Shown piece by piece: positions 25,365-37,331 of a stretch of 53,568 bases of DNA; position 1 is the stretch's first letter, and the number at the start of each line of letters is the position of its first letter. A program made the translations under genes and the position numbers. Origin of the DNA: a bacterium (GTDB lineage Bacteria; UBA10199; JACPAL01; GCA-016699445); assembly GCA_035454885.1 (NCBI GenBank), contig DATIGE010000077.1, positions 1 to 53,568 of the forward strand, read 5' to 3'. The notes beneath the pieces were generated by a model. That model saw nothing but the letters and a program-made list of their open reading frames with translations. It was not told the origin of the DNA and did no database searches.

Positions 25365-26443
25365 AATTGCTGATCGCAGCCGGAGGGACGGGCGGACACT
25401 TGTTCCCGGGTATCTCCGTGGCCCAGGTCTTCTTGGAGCTGAACCCGGGAGGGGCCGTCCTCTTCGTGGGGTCGGACCGGGGGCTGGAGAAGACGATCCT
25501 GGAGAGGGCGGGGTTCCGCCACGTGGCTTTGAACGTCGGTCGGATCAAGGGAGAGGGATGGTATCAACGATTGAAAACCTTCGCGTCGCTTCCGGCGGCC
25601 TTTCTTCAGGCCCGGTCGATCCTGAAAAGCTTCCGGCCGGACGTGGTCTTGGGGATCGGCGGCTACAGCTCCGGGCCGATGATCTTGGGGGCACGCTGGC
25701 TGGGAATCCCGAGCGCCGTCTTGGAGCCGAACGCGATCCCCGGGTTCACCAACCGGCTTTTGAGACGGTTCTCGAATCTCATCTGCATCGCCTTTCCCAA
25801 GGCGGCGGAATTTTTTCCGGCGGCGAAGGTGAGGCTGACGGGTACCCCGGTCCGCTCGGAATTGACCGAGATCGGACGGCAAACCAAGACCGAACGGGGG
25901 GATTTCACGGTCGCCATCCTCGGCGGGAGCCAAGGAGCCACGGCGATCAACAAGGCCATGGTGGCCGCCCTGCCGGCCTTGGAAGCGTCCCGAAAACCCC
26001 TCCGCGTCCTTCATCAGACCGGTGCGAACGACGAGGGGTGGGTCCGGGAGGCCTACGGGAGGACGAAGATCCCGCACGAGGTCGCGGCCTTTGTGGAGGA
26101 CATGGGGCGAGTCTTCCGGGAGGCCGATTTGGTTGTGAGCCGGGCGGGCGCTTCGACGGTTTCGGAGCTCATGGCCACGAGGACGCCGTCGATTCTGGTC
26201 CCATATCCGTTCGCGGCGGACGACCACCAGCGGTTCAACGCCGAGGCGGTCGCGGCTTGCCGCGGCGCGGAGGTGATTCCGAACGCGGAGCTTCCGGAAA
26301 GGCTTGCGGACCGCGTTTTGCATTACGAGGCCGCGCGCGGAGAATTGGCCGCCATGCGCGAGAGACTGGCGCAGGCGCAAAAGACGCCGGCGGCGGAGGC
26401 GGTGTTGAGGGAGATTTTGAAGCTTCATGTATCCAACGATTAA
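25361..26443 (+). CDS. murG: UDP-GlcNAc:lipid I N-acetylglucosaminyltransferase MurG
   Basis: A 360-aa GT-B glycosyltransferase that converts lipid I to lipid II on the inner face of the membrane. It has the N-terminal G-loop GGTGGHLFPGISVA, GGYSSGP, the central GGSQGATAIN loop and the C-terminal sugar-nucleotide site (SRAGASTVSELMA, PYPFAADDHQRFNAE). GTG 25361 overlaps the ftsW stop. The gene overlaps murC by 17 nt. Confidence 0.97.
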   Translation: MKLLIAAGGTGGHLFPGISVAQVFLELNPGGAVLFVGSDRGLEKTILERAGFRHVALNVGRIKGEGWYQRLKTFASLPAAFLQARSILKSFRPDVVLGIGGYSSGPMILGARWLGIPSAVLEPNAIPGFTNRLLRRFSNLICIAFPKAAEFFPAAKVRLTGTPVRSELTEIGRQTKTERGDFTVAILGGSQGATAINKAMVAALPALEASRKPLRVLHQTGANDEGWVREAYGRTKIPHEVAAFVEDMGRVFREADLVVSRAGASTVSELMATRTPSILVPYPFAADDHQRFNAEAVAACRGAEVIPNAELPERLADRVLHYEAARGELAAMRERLAQAQKTPAAEAVLREILKLHVSND

Positions 26444-27806
26444 AGACATCCACTTCGTGGGCATCGGGGGCATCGGCATGAGCGGGCTCGCCGAAATCCT
26501 TCTGACGATGGGCTGCCGCGTCGCGGGCTCGGACCTGAAACGTTCGCCCGTGACCGACCGCTTGCGGAGGCGCGGCGCCAAGGTCCACTTCGGCCACAAG
26601 GCGGAGAACGTCTCGAGGGCGAATCCGCCGCAGGTCGTCGTCGTCTCCTCGGCCGTGGCCAAGTCGAACCCCGAAGTCGCCGAGGCCGCCAAGCGCGGAA
26701 TTCCCGTGATTTCCCGGGGGGAGATGCTGGCCGAGCTCATGCGGCTCAAGTACGGCATCGCGGTCGCGGGCAGCCACGGCAAGACGACCACGACCTCGCT
26801 CGTCGCCGCCGTTCTGGACGCCGGCGGCTTCGATCCGACGGTCGTCATCGGCGGGCGGGTGAAGAGCCTCCGGACCAACGCCCGCCTGGGCAAGGGGGAC
26901 TTCCTGGTCGCCGAGGCCGACGAATCCGACGGGTCTTTTCTGCACCTGAACCCGACCATCGCGGTCATCACCAACATCGACCGGGAACACATGGAACACT
27001 ACCGGGACTTTGACGCCCTCCGCGAGACGTTCGGGGAGTTTTCCGGAAAGATCCCGTTCTACGGGGCCGCGATCTTCTGCGCGGATCATCCGGAGACGGC
27101 ACGCCTGGCGGACCGCTTCGCCAAGCGGGGATTTACCTACGGCATCGAGAAGGCCGCCGACTACCAGGCGTCGTCCATCCGCCAAAAGGGTTGGGGGAGC
27201 GAGTTCGACGTCAAGTTCCGGGGCGAGACCCTGGGCCGGATCCGGCTCCGCCAGCCGGGGCTCCATAACGTCTTGAACAGCCTGGCCGCCGTCGCCGTCG
27301 GACGCGAGCTCGGGATCAAATTTGCGGACATCCGCAAGGGGCTCGCGAACTTTCGCGGCATCGGGCGGCGTCTCGAGATCATCCATCAAGGGGATGTCAT
27401 GGTCATCGACGACTACGGACATCACCCTGTCGAGATGGTGACGACGACGAAGGCCCTCCGTGGCGCCGTGAAAAGGGGCCGCCTGTGGGTGATCTTCCAA
27501 CCCCATCGCTATACGCGGACGAAAGATCTCTTCGAGGATTTCGCAAAGGCCTTCGGGGACGCGGACGAGGTGGTGATCACGGAGATTTACGCCGCGAGCG
27601 AGGAACCCATCCGGGGCGTCAGCGGCGAGGCGCTCGCGGACGCCGTCAAGAAACGGCGCGGAGGACGCGGCGTGGCCTTTGTGCCGCGCGTCGACGAGAT
27701 CGCGACCGCGGTTCTGCCGCGCCTCCAAAAGGGCGACATCGTGCTGACCCTCGGCGCGGGGGACGTCTGGAAGGCGGGCAAGGAGATCGCGAAGGGATTG
27801 AAATGA
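26427..27806 (+). CDS. murC: UDP-MurNAc:L-alanine ligase MurC
   Basis: A 459-aa Mur ligase catalysing the first amino-acid addition to UDP-MurNAc. The N-terminal Rossmann motif (FVGIGGIGMSGLAEIL) is diagnostic of MurC. The P-loop is AGSHGKTTTTSLVA, followed by EADESDGSFL, TNIDREHMEHY, HNVLNSLAAVAVG, DDYGHHPVEM, FQPHRYTRTKDL and C-terminal TLGAGDVWKAG. It starts inside murG and its stop overlaps the murB ATG by 4 nt. Confidence 0.97.
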   Translation: MYPTIKDIHFVGIGGIGMSGLAEILLTMGCRVAGSDLKRSPVTDRLRRRGAKVHFGHKAENVSRANPPQVVVVSSAVAKSNPEVAEAAKRGIPVISRGEMLAELMRLKYGIAVAGSHGKTTTTSLVAAVLDAGGFDPTVVIGGRVKSLRTNARLGKGDFLVAEADESDGSFLHLNPTIAVITNIDREHMEHYRDFDALRETFGEFSGKIPFYGAAIFCADHPETARLADRFAKRGFTYGIEKAADYQASSIRQKGWGSEFDVKFRGETLGRIRLRQPGLHNVLNSLAAVAVGRELGIKFADIRKGLANFRGIGRRLEIIHQGDVMVIDDYGHHPVEMVTTTKALRGAVKRGRLWVIFQPHRYTRTKDLFEDFAKAFGDADEVVITEIYAASEEPIRGVSGEALADAVKKRRGGRGVAFVPRVDEIATAVLPRLQKGDIVLTLGAGDVWKAGKEIAKGLK

Positions 27807-28732
27807 AGGAAGCCCTAAGACAGCAAGTTCTGCAGGTCTGCGAAGGGACGCGTTTCGACGAGCCGATGTCCCGGCACACCTCAATCCGCATCGGCGGCCC
27901 GGCGGACGCGTTGGTCTATCCCAAGACCATCGACGAACTGGCCGCCGTCGTACGGCTCGCCGCCCAGGCGAAACTTCCGGTCTTCGCCTTGGGGGCGGGG
28001 AGCAACCTCCTGGTCCGCGATCAAGGGATCCGCGGCGTCGTCGTGAGCCTCTCCGAGGGCTTCACCAAGGTCGAGGTCGAAGGGGAACAGGACGGGAGGG
28101 TGGTCGTCTATGCGGAGGCCGGTGTCGGTCTGCCTCGGCTCGTCGATTTCACCGCGGAGGAAGGCCTCTCGGGTCTGGAGGCCGTCTCCGGGATTCCGGG
28201 CAACGTCGGCGGCGGTCTCGTGATGAACGCCGGGACCCACGAGGGGGACCTGTCCCAGACCGTCATTTCGGTGACGTTCCTGGACAAGGAAGGCCGTTTG
28301 ACCACCTGGCCCAAGGACAAGATCCGGTACGGCTACCGCGAGAGCCATTTCCCCCGCGGAGCGATCGTCCTTTCGGCCCGCTTCGGTCTGGCACGCATGG
28401 CCTCCGAGCTCGTCCGCGGAAGGATTCAGAAGCACCGGGCCTACCGGCTGGAGACGCAGCCCCTGAACGTCCCGAACATCGGGTCGGTCTTCAAAAACCA
28501 CGAAGAGGGAAAGAAGAAAATGTTCGCGGCCAAGATGATTGAAGAAGCGGGGTTGAAGGACGTCCGCGTCGGCGGCGCCAGGATCTCGGCGAAGCACGCC
28601 AATTGGATCGTGAACGAGGGCGGGGCGACGGCGAAGGACGTCCTCGCGTTGATCGGACTCATGAAGGACAAGGTGAAGGAAAAATTCGGCATCACGATGG
28701 AGACGGAGGTTCGCGTTGTCGGCGAAGAGTAA
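27803..28732 (+). CDS. murB: UDP-N-acetylenolpyruvoylglucosamine reductase MurB
   Basis: A 309-aa FAD-dependent reductase that makes UDP-MurNAc. Motifs are HTSIRIGGPADALVYP, the FAD loop GAGSNLLV, GIPGNVGGGLVMNAG and the segment around the proton-donating Ser (NIGSVFKN). The NIGSVFKN segment is followed by a Lys-rich stretch (EEGKKKMFAAKMIEEAGLK). ATG 27803 overlaps the murC stop (ATGA) and gives a standard N-terminus; open frame upstream lies inside murC. It overlaps ddl by 17 nt. Confidence 0.96.
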   Translation: MKEALRQQVLQVCEGTRFDEPMSRHTSIRIGGPADALVYPKTIDELAAVVRLAAQAKLPVFALGAGSNLLVRDQGIRGVVVSLSEGFTKVEVEGEQDGRVVVYAEAGVGLPRLVDFTAEEGLSGLEAVSGIPGNVGGGLVMNAGTHEGDLSQTVISVTFLDKEGRLTTWPKDKIRYGYRESHFPRGAIVLSARFGLARMASELVRGRIQKHRAYRLETQPLNVPNIGSVFKNHEEGKKKMFAAKMIEEAGLKDVRVGGARISAKHANWIVNEGGATAKDVLALIGLMKDKVKEKFGITMETEVRVVGEE

Positions 28733-29648
28733 AAAGATCGGGGTCCTGCTCGGCGGGCTCTCCAAGGAGCGCGATGTGTCCCTGCGCAGCGGCAGGGCGG
28801 TGGCGGCCGCCTTGCGCGCGAAAGGGTACGACGTCGCGGAGATCGACGCCGGGCGCGACCTCCCGGAGAAGCTGAAGGCCGCCGGCGTCCAGGTCGCGTT
28901 TATCGCCCTCCACGGGCGCTACGGCGAGGACGGAACCGTCCAAGGCCTCCTGGAGATCATGGGGATCCCCTACACGGGTTCGGGCCCCCTCGCGTCGGCC
29001 ATCGGCATGGACAAGGAGCTGACCAAGAAGGTGCTGGTCTCGGAGATGGGGGACGAGATCATGACGCCGGTTTGGAAGATTGCGACACGCTCGGATGCCG
29101 GGGCCGTCGCCGCGCGGTTTCTGCCGTTGCCCGTCGTCGTCAAGCCCAACCGCGAGGGATCGACCATCGGGATCTCCATCGTACGCGATGAAAAGGAATT
29201 TGCTCCGGCCGTCGCCCAGGCCTTGGCGTTGGATGAGACGGTCTTGGTCGAGGAGTTCATTACGGGGACGGAAGTGACGGTTTCGATGGTGAACGGCCGG
29301 GCCCTGCCCGTCGTGGAGATCGTCCCCAAGAGCGGATTCTACGACTACGCCTCCAAGTACACGAAGGGCGCGACCGATTACATCGTGCCGGCCCGCATCC
29401 CGGATTCCCTGCGCGACCGGCTCCAGAAGACATCGGAGCGGATTTGGAAGGTCCTCAAGCTCGCCGGATTCGCGAGGATGGATTTCATCTTGGAGGGCGA
29501 ACACGAGGTTCACCCTTACTTCCTGGAGGTGAACACCGTGCCCGGGATGACGGAGACGAGTTTGGTTCCCAAGGCCGCGGCGGCCGCGGGCATTTCCTTT
29601 GAGGACTTGTGCGAGGAGATCCTGAAAGGGGCGGGGCTCAAGATATGA
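28716..29648 (+). CDS. ddl: D-alanine--D-alanine ligase
   Basis: A 310-aa ATP-grasp enzyme that makes the D-Ala-D-Ala dipeptide used by MurF. Visible motifs are GVLLGGLSKERDVSLRSG, ALHGRYGEDGTVQGLLE, GIPYTGSG, VVVKPNREGSTIGIS, VLVEEFITGTEVTVS, FARMDFILEGE and EVNTVPGMTETSLVPKAA. The TTG start at 28716 lies inside murB and gives the expected N-terminus. The stop overlaps the ftsQ ATG by 4 nt. Confidence 0.96.
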   Translation: MSAKSKKIGVLLGGLSKERDVSLRSGRAVAAALRAKGYDVAEIDAGRDLPEKLKAAGVQVAFIALHGRYGEDGTVQGLLEIMGIPYTGSGPLASAIGMDKELTKKVLVSEMGDEIMTPVWKIATRSDAGAVAARFLPLPVVVKPNREGSTIGISIVRDEKEFAPAVAQALALDETVLVEEFITGTEVTVSMVNGRALPVVEIVPKSGFYDYASKYTKGATDYIVPARIPDSLRDRLQKTSERIWKVLKLAGFARMDFILEGEHEVHPYFLEVNTVPGMTETSLVPKAAAAAGISFEDLCEEILKGAGLKI

Positions 29649-30391
29649 GGATCGTGAAACGATTGTTTCGCATCGCGGTCCGGCTCTCGGTGGCGGTGAT
29701 CGCCGCGGCCGGAGTTTACCTGGTCGTCAAGAATCCGCCGTCCTTTCTCAGGGTGAAGGAAGTCGTCGTGATGTCGCCGCTCCGCCGTTTGAACGAATTC
29801 GACCTGATCCGTCTCTCGGAGGTCAAGAAGGGCGACAACATCCTGACGCTGCGGCTCCAAGACGTGCGCAAGCGCGTGCTGCGGTACCCCTGGGTCAAGG
29901 ACGTCCGGCTCTCCAAGAGGTTCCCGGCCCGGATCTTCATTTGGGTGGAAGAGGAGGAGCCAGCGGCATTGATCGAGATCGATTCGGAGTTTTACCTCGT
30001 GAGCCGCGAGGGCAAGGTCTTCAAGAAACTCGACGCCTCCGACCCCAAGGATTTCCCCATCCTGACGGGGCTCGCGGCCGACGAGATCCCGGAACGCCTG
30101 CCGCGGTTGATGGCGCTCGTGAAGTCCCTCGAGACTTCCGATCTCTTCAACGCCTTGGGCGTTTCGGAGGCCCGATGGGACGCGCGGGCGGGGCTGACGC
30201 TCTTCACCAGGGAGCCGTGCATCCAGCTGACGCTTGGACCGGAAGGCGGGGAGCTGACGTGGGAAGAGCGGCTTCAGAGATTTACGCAGGCTTGGAGCAC
30301 GATCCAGGGCGGTGGGAGGGCGCCCAAGGTCGTGGATCTCTCTCTGGACCGGCGAGTGGTCGTCCGTGACGGTGCGAAACAAGATCGATGA
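29645..30391 (+). CDS. ftsQ: Cell-division protein FtsQ
   Basis: A 248-aa bitopic division protein. A short basic cytoplasmic tail precedes one transmembrane helix (LSVAVIAAAGVYLVV), a POTRA domain (SFLRVKEVVVMSPLRRLNEFDLIRLSEVKKGDNIL across residues 32-66) and the FtsQ beta domain (YPWVKDVRLSKRFPARIFIWVEEEEPAALIEI...VSREGKVF). FtsQ scaffolds FtsB/FtsL at the septum. ATG 29645 overlaps the ddl stop. A 40-bp gap separates it from ftsA. Confidence 0.93.
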   Translation: MRIVKRLFRIAVRLSVAVIAAAGVYLVVKNPPSFLRVKEVVVMSPLRRLNEFDLIRLSEVKKGDNILTLRLQDVRKRVLRYPWVKDVRLSKRFPARIFIWVEEEEPAALIEIDSEFYLVSREGKVFKKLDASDPKDFPILTGLAADEIPERLPRLMALVKSLETSDLFNALGVSEARWDARAGLTLFTREPCIQLTLGPEGGELTWEERLQRFTQAWSTIQGGGRAPKVVDLSLDRRVVVRDGAKQDR

Positions 30392-30431
30392 AATTTAAAC
30401 CAGTTTTCTCATTCAATGGAGGGGTGACCAG

Positions 30432-31658
30432 ATGGGCAAAAAAGACAATCTCATCGTAGGGCTGGATATCGGTACGACGAAAATCTGCGCGATCGTCGGC
30501 CAGGTGGTGGAGGACGGCGTGGACATCATCGGCGTCGGAACCTCCCCGTCCAAAGGTTTGCGCAAGGGCGTGGTGATCAACATCGAGAGCACGGTCGAAT
30601 CCATCCGCCGTGCCGTGGACGAGGCGGAGGCGATCGCCGGCGGACCGATCACGTCGGTCTACACGGGCATCGCGGGCGGGCACATCCGCGGCATCAACAG
30701 CCACGGCATCTGCGCCCTCAAGGACAAGGAGGTCCGGGCCGCCGACGTCGAAAAGGCCGTCGACGCGGCTCAGGCGGTGGCGATCCCGCTGGACCGGGAG
30801 GTCATCCACGTGATTCCCCAGGAATTCGTGGTGGACGAGCAGGACGGCATCAAGGACCCCATCGGCATGTCGGGCGTCAGGCTCGAGGCCAAGGTTCACA
30901 TCGTCACCGCGGCCGTCACCTCGGCCCAGAACATCGTCAAGTGCTGCAACCGGGCGGGCTTGAACGTGAACGACATTATCTTGGAGCAGCTCGCGGCGGC
31001 CGAGGCGACGCTCACGCAGGAGGAGAAGGACTTGGGTGTCGCCATCATCGACATCGGAGGCGGGACGACCGACCTCGCGGTCTTCTCGGGCGGGAGCCTG
31101 GTGCACACCTCGGTCCTCTCGATCGGCGGCAACCACATCTCGAACGACATCGCGATCGGCCTTCGGACGCCCCTGGTGGATGCCGAGAAGATCAAGCAGC
31201 GCTTCGGATGCGGCCTGTCCTCGATGGTGGGCCGGGAGGAGACGATCGAGGTGCCCTCGGTCGGCGGCCGTTCGGACCGGATCATCTCGCGCCAGATCCT
31301 CTCCGAGATCATCGAGCCGCGCGTGGAGGAGATTTTCACGCTCATCAAGCAGGAGATCGTCAAATCGGGCTACGAGGACATGATCGCTTCCGGCGTCGTG
31401 CTCACCGGGGGAAGTACCCTCCTCGAAGGCATGCCGGAGCTGGCCGAGCAAGTCTTCAACCTGCCGGTGCGGCGGGGCGCCCCCAAGGGGATCGGCGGAT
31501 TGGTGGACGTCGTGAAAAACCCCCTCCACGCAACGGGCGTCGGGCTCGTCCTCTACGGGAGCCGGAACCAGGGCAGCCGGATCTTCCGCAACCGCGAGGA
31601 CAACGTCTACCACAAGGTGAAGGAACGCATGCGCGAGTGGATCGAAGAGATTTTCTAA
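30432..31658 (+). CDS. ftsA: Cell-division protein FtsA
   Basis: A 408-aa actin-like ATPase that tethers FtsZ to the membrane. Phosphate-1 (VGLDIGTTKICAIVG) and phosphate-2 (AIIDIGGGTTDLAVF) motifs, the SHS2/1C subdomain between them, the adenosine motif (SGVVLTGGSTLLEGM) and a C-terminal amphipathic helix (YHKVKERMREWIEEIF) that should bind membrane are all present. GGAGG (30418-30422) sits 9 nt before the ATG, one of the strongest ribosome sites in the cluster and in keeping with high expression. Confidence 0.97.
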   Translation: MGKKDNLIVGLDIGTTKICAIVGQVVEDGVDIIGVGTSPSKGLRKGVVINIESTVESIRRAVDEAEAIAGGPITSVYTGIAGGHIRGINSHGICALKDKEVRAADVEKAVDAAQAVAIPLDREVIHVIPQEFVVDEQDGIKDPIGMSGVRLEAKVHIVTAAVTSAQNIVKCCNRAGLNVNDIILEQLAAAEATLTQEEKDLGVAIIDIGGGTTDLAVFSGGSLVHTSVLSIGGNHISNDIAIGLRTPLVDAEKIKQRFGCGLSSMVGREETIEVPSVGGRSDRIISRQILSEIIEPRVEEIFTLIKQEIVKSGYEDMIASGVVLTGGSTLLEGMPELAEQVFNLPVRRGAPKGIGGLVDVVKNPLHATGVGLVLYGSRNQGSRIFRNREDNVYHKVKERMREWIEEIF

Positions 31659-31688
31659 ACTCTAACCGAGAGAACACGGGGGCATATC

Positions 31689-32954
31689 ATGTTTGAACTG
31701 GTGGAAGAGGAATCCGTACAGGGCGCCAAGATCAAGGTGATCGGGCTGGGAGGGGCGGGCGGCAACGCGGTCAACACGATGATCGAAAAATGGAGCGTCT
31801 CCGGTCTGGAACGCGTGCTCGCGAGCGGCGGGATCGACTTCATCACCGCGAACACGGACCTCCAGGCCCTCAAGGGCAGCCGGGCCCCGATCAAGATGCA
31901 GTTGGGCCGCGACCTGACCCGGGGACTCGGGGCGGGGGCCGATCCCGAGGTGGGGCGCAAAGCGGCGATCGAGAGCGAGGCCGAGATCACGCGCTTTCTA
32001 GAAGGCGCGGACATGGTCTTCATCACCGCCGGCATGGGCGGCGGGACCGGCACCGGGGCGGCGCCCGTCATCGCGAGGATCGCGCGGGACCTGGGCGCGC
32101 TCACCATCGGCGTCGTGACGAAACCCTTCAGCTTCGAGGGAAAGCGCCGGGGACGATTCGCCCAGCAGGGCCTCGAGTCCTTGGAGGAGTCGGTGGACAG
32201 CCTGATCAGCATCCCCAACGAAAGGCTCTTGATCGTCGCGGGCAAGAACATGGCACTGACCGACGCCTTCAAGATGGCCGACGAAGTGCTCCTGCACGCC
32301 GTCCGCGGCATTTCGGACCTCATCCTGGTGGAGGGGCTCATCAATCTCGATTTTGCCGACATCCGGGCCGTCATGAGCACGATGGGCACGACCCTCATGG
32401 GCAGCGGAAGCGCCTCCGGCGAGCACCGCTCCAACGAAGCCGCGACGCGGGCGATCTCTTCGCCCCTCCTGGAAAACATTTCGATCCGCGGGGCGACGGG
32501 GATCCTGCTCAACGTCACCGGAGGCCCGGATCTGACGCTCTTCGAGGTCAACGAGGCGGCCAAGTTGATCCAGGAGGAGGCGCACGAGGACGCCAACATC
32601 ATCTTCGGAGCGGTGGTCGACCCGACGATGGGTTCCGAGGTCCGTGTGACGGTCATCGCGACCGGATTCGAGAAGGCCCTGCGGCGCCCGACGGAGTTCG
32701 TGCCCTACCAGAAGCAACCGGTCCGCGAGGCCCCCGAAATGCCGATGGCGGCCTCCGCTCGACCCGACCTGGTCCTTCAGGAGGTCGAAATGGAAGAACC
32801 CGCGCCCCGGGCCCCGTCCTCCCGCGCCAAAATCCCGGTTCATTCGGACCTGAAACGCATGATGGGCGACTTCCGGCTCCAAGATTTCATGAACCGGGAG
32901 CCTGACTCGGACGAATACGACGTCCCGACATTTTTGAGGAAGCATGCGGATTGA
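31689..32954 (+). CDS. ftsZ: Cell-division GTPase FtsZ
   Basis: A 421-aa tubulin-like GTPase that forms the Z ring. It has [13 protein letters not shown] (T1), the signature [12 protein letters not shown] (T4), [11 protein letters not shown], the T7 synergy loop ([12 protein letters not shown]), a linker of about 90 residues and a conserved C-terminal peptide ([11 protein letters not shown]) for FtsA binding. Between GGNAV and NTD there are about 26 residues against 16 in E. coli, a short insertion rich in Ser/Gly/Leu. Ends the dcw cluster. Confidence 0.97.
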   Translation: MFELVEEESVQGAKIKVIGLGGAGGNAVNTMIEKWSVSGLERVLASGGIDFITANTDLQALKGSRAPIKMQLGRDLTRGLGAGADPEVGRKAAIESEAEITRFLEGADMVFITAGMGGGTGTGAAPVIARIARDLGALTIGVVTKPFSFEGKRRGRFAQQGLESLEESVDSLISIPNERLLIVAGKNMALTDAFKMADEVLLHAVRGISDLILVEGLINLDFADIRAVMSTMGTTLMGSGSASGEHRSNEAATRAISSPLLENISIRGATGILLNVTGGPDLTLFEVNEAAKLIQEEAHEDANIIFGAVVDPTMGSEVRVTVIATGFEKALRRPTEFVPYQKQPVREAPEMPMAASARPDLVLQEVEMEEPAPRAPSSRAKIPVHSDLKRMMGDFRLQDFMNREPDSDEYDVPTFLRKHAD

Positions 32955-32964
32955 AGGAAACTCT

Positions 32965-32993
32965 TTGACTTGGGCGCCGAAGAACGGTTTAAT
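32965..32993 (+). promoter_or_regulatory. Promoter of the mltD-like gene
   Basis: TTGACT (32965-32970), a 17-bp spacer and TTTAAT (32988-32993) in the 69-bp gap after ftsZ, with the ATG at 33024. It suggests the transglycosylase gene can be transcribed separately from the dcw operon. Confidence 0.65.
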
Positions 32994-33023
32994 GGGGGTC
33001 AAATCCCGACAAGACGCTAAAGT

Positions 33024-34580
33024 ATGAAGATCATTCGTCTGAAGATCATTTTCGCTCTTCTCTCGGCCGTCGGGGTCCTCGGCGCGTGCGCGACGGCGCC
33101 CAAAAACGTCGAAACGGCCATTCCCCAGGACCATTTCGCGGAAATCCAGCGCCCGGACATCCCGCTCGTCATGAACGACCGTGTTCAGGACTGGCTGGAT
33201 TACTTTCAAGGAACGGGACGGTCCCATTTCGAACGGTATTTGGCACGGTCTGCCAAGTACATTCCGATGATCCGGAAGGTTCTGAAGCAGCATGGTTTGC
33301 CGCAGGACCTGGTCTACCTGGCCATGATCGAGAGCGGGTTCAACCCCCACGCCTATTCCCGAGCCCGGGCGACGGGGACCTGGCAGTTCATCTACCAGAC
33401 GGGCGTTCGTTACGGCCTCCAAGTCGATCAATGGGTGGACGAGAGGCGCGATCCCGAAAAATCCACCGTCGCCGCCGCGAAGTACCTGAAGGACCTCTAC
33501 GACCGCTACAACGATTGGTACCTGGCGGCCGCCAGCTACAACGCGGGCGAAGGAAAGATCGACCGGGCCATCCGCAAGTACGCGACCGAGGACTTCTGGG
33601 AGCTGTCTCATGGACGTTATCTCCGCAACGAAACGAAGGACTACGTTCCCAAGCTCATCGCGGCCGCGATGATCGCCCGTGATCCTGAAAAGTACGGCTT
33701 CAAGAACATCCCCTACGAATCGCCCGTCGCTTTCGAGTCGGTCGAGATCGAAGAGCCGGTTGACCTCCGGGTGGCCGCAAAATGCGCCGGGATCACCTAT
33801 GAGGAGATGAAGGCCCTGAATCCGGAGATCCTGCATTGGGTCACGCCGCCCCAGGGCCGAAATTATCAGATCAAGGTCCCCGCGGGAACCGGCGGCAAGT
33901 TCCTCTCCAGTTACGCCTCCCTCAAGCCCTATGAGAGGCTGGGCGACGAGAAGGTGACGGTGGACGAGATCAAGTCCATCCGCCGCCTGGCCGACGAACA
34001 CGACGTGCCCCCGGTCCTCCTGGCCGCCGCCAACGGGAGAGGCATTGACGACACCCTGAGCGCAGGAACCCAGATCACCCTCCCCATGGCACCGCCGGAA
34101 GGGGAATCGTTCTATGAAAAGGTGTACGAACGGAGGCGTGGCGGGCGGATGATCGCCTACCGCGTTCGCCGAGGCGATACGGCCAAGTCCATCAGCCGGA
34201 ATCTGGGGATCAGCGTCGCGGCCCTCAAGGACTACAATCCCCACGTCAACTGGTCGAAGGTCCGGGTGGGGCAGAAGCTCAAGATTCAGACCGCACCCGG
34301 CAAGACCCGGTACGCGAAGGCGGGGAAGGGGACGAAGTACGCGAAGAAATCACGAGGCGGCCGGAACGTCGCGATGGTCGAGAAGTCGTCCGGCAAGGGA
34401 GGCCACGCGACCCACAAGGTCCAGTCGGGCGACACGCTGGGGGAGATCGCCAAGAAGTACAACGTCACCACGGGCCAATTGAAGGCCGCCAACGGCATCT
34501 CCGATCCGAAAAAGCTCAAACAAGGCCAGACGCTCAAGATCCCGGCCCCTTCCAAGTCCGCTTCGAACATCTCCTCGGCA

Positions 34581-34595
<15 letters not shown>
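33024..34595 (+). CDS. mltD: MltD-like lytic murein transglycosylase lipoprotein with LysM domains
   Basis: A 523-aa lipoprotein. The signal peptide ends in a lipobox (VLGAC, Cys at about residue 22). An SLT catalytic domain follows, with the catalytic Glu in [13 protein letters not shown], then [12 protein letters not shown] and [19 protein letters not shown]. The C-terminal half has two LysM motifs ([27 protein letters not shown] across about residues 376-402, and [18 protein letters not shown]) separated by a Lys/Gly-rich linker. It cleaves murein glycan strands and anchors by LysM. It overlaps the convergent acs gene by 15 bp. Confidence 0.93.
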
Positions 34596-36536
<1,941 letters not shown>

Positions 36537-36546
36537 ACCTTTCCTT

Positions 36547-37305
36547 ATGATGAAGAAGAAATTCGCCTACGCGTTGCTCCTTTTTACCTCCATCCCGTTC
36601 GCCGGTCAATTCAGGCCCTCGTACGCCAAAGCGCCCGAGGTCCTGTCGGCGGAGGAACGGGTCGAGCGACTCCGAAAGGGCGAGACCTTCACGGACGGGG
36701 GGTATCTCAAAAAGGGGGTTTGGGGCCAGATGGAGGGTGTCATCCAAGCCCCCCCCAAGGTGGTCTGGCGCCTGTTCATCCAGGCCAATGAATGGTCCAA
36801 GTACAAGCTGCCGCAGCTGGTCGACAGCCGCGCCCTTTCGGAGGAGATCGCGCAGCAGTCCGCTTCGATCAAGAAGGTGGACGACTTCTACAAGCTTTTG
36901 GGGGATCGGATCTTCGATCCCACGCAAAATCAGAGGAGCAAGACGTCCTGGATCAACCACACCTTTCAATATTACGACCTGCCCTGGCCGGTCTCCAACA
37001 AGTGGATGGTCATGAGGAACGTGAACGACGAGACGGAAGGGGAGAAGGGCGTCTACCGGTGCTCGTGGGAAAAGATGGCGGGGAATATCAGAACCCTGAG
37101 AGGGGAATTCCGGCTCGAGCCGTTTGAAGGGGATGCGAAGCGCACCTTGATGTTCTACCGCGTCGAGACTGATCCGGGATCGGGGGTCCCGAGGTTTCTC
37201 CTGAAGTGGGGTGTCAAGAAATCCCTGCCCGCCGCCATGCGGGTGATCCGCCGCGAAGCGGTGCGCCTGGCGAACCGGCCGTCGCCCATCTTGAAAACGC
37301 AGTAA
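36547..37305 (+). CDS. Exported START/SRPBCC-like protein
   Basis: A 252-aa protein with a signal peptide ([20 protein letters not shown], cleavage near SYA-K). A START/SRPBCC-like domain follows: [20 protein letters not shown] fits its opening strand and helix, and the later alternating strands fit the cavity walls. Family members bind lipids or other hydrophobic ligands, but the ligand here is unknown. There is no clear Shine-Dalgarno sequence before ATG 36547. Its stop codon lies inside the inverted repeat at 37302-37330. The divergent neighbour acs is only 10 bp away. Confidence 0.7.
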   Translation: MMKKKFAYALLLFTSIPFAGQFRPSYAKAPEVLSAEERVERLRKGETFTDGGYLKKGVWGQMEGVIQAPPKVVWRLFIQANEWSKYKLPQLVDSRALSEEIAQQSASIKKVDDFYKLLGDRIFDPTQNQRSKTSWINHTFQYYDLPWPVSNKWMVMRNVNDETEGEKGVYRCSWEKMAGNIRTLRGEFRLEPFEGDAKRTLMFYRVETDPGSGVPRFLLKWGVKKSLPAAMRVIRREAVRLANRPSPILKTQ

Positions 37306-37330
37306 GGGCGAACACGAGGTTCGCCCCTAC
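37302..37330. repeat. Inverted repeat between convergent genes, possible terminator
   Basis: Arms of 12 bp (37302-37313 and 37319-37330, GTAAGGGCGAAC against GTTCGCCCCTAC, one mismatch) around a 5-bp loop. A run of seven T (37335-37341) follows on the plus strand after a 4-5 bp gap, so it may terminate transcription of the START-like gene. The arms share GTAGGGGC with the palindrome in murF, suggesting one dispersed family. Confidence 0.6.
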
Positions 37331-37331
37331 A

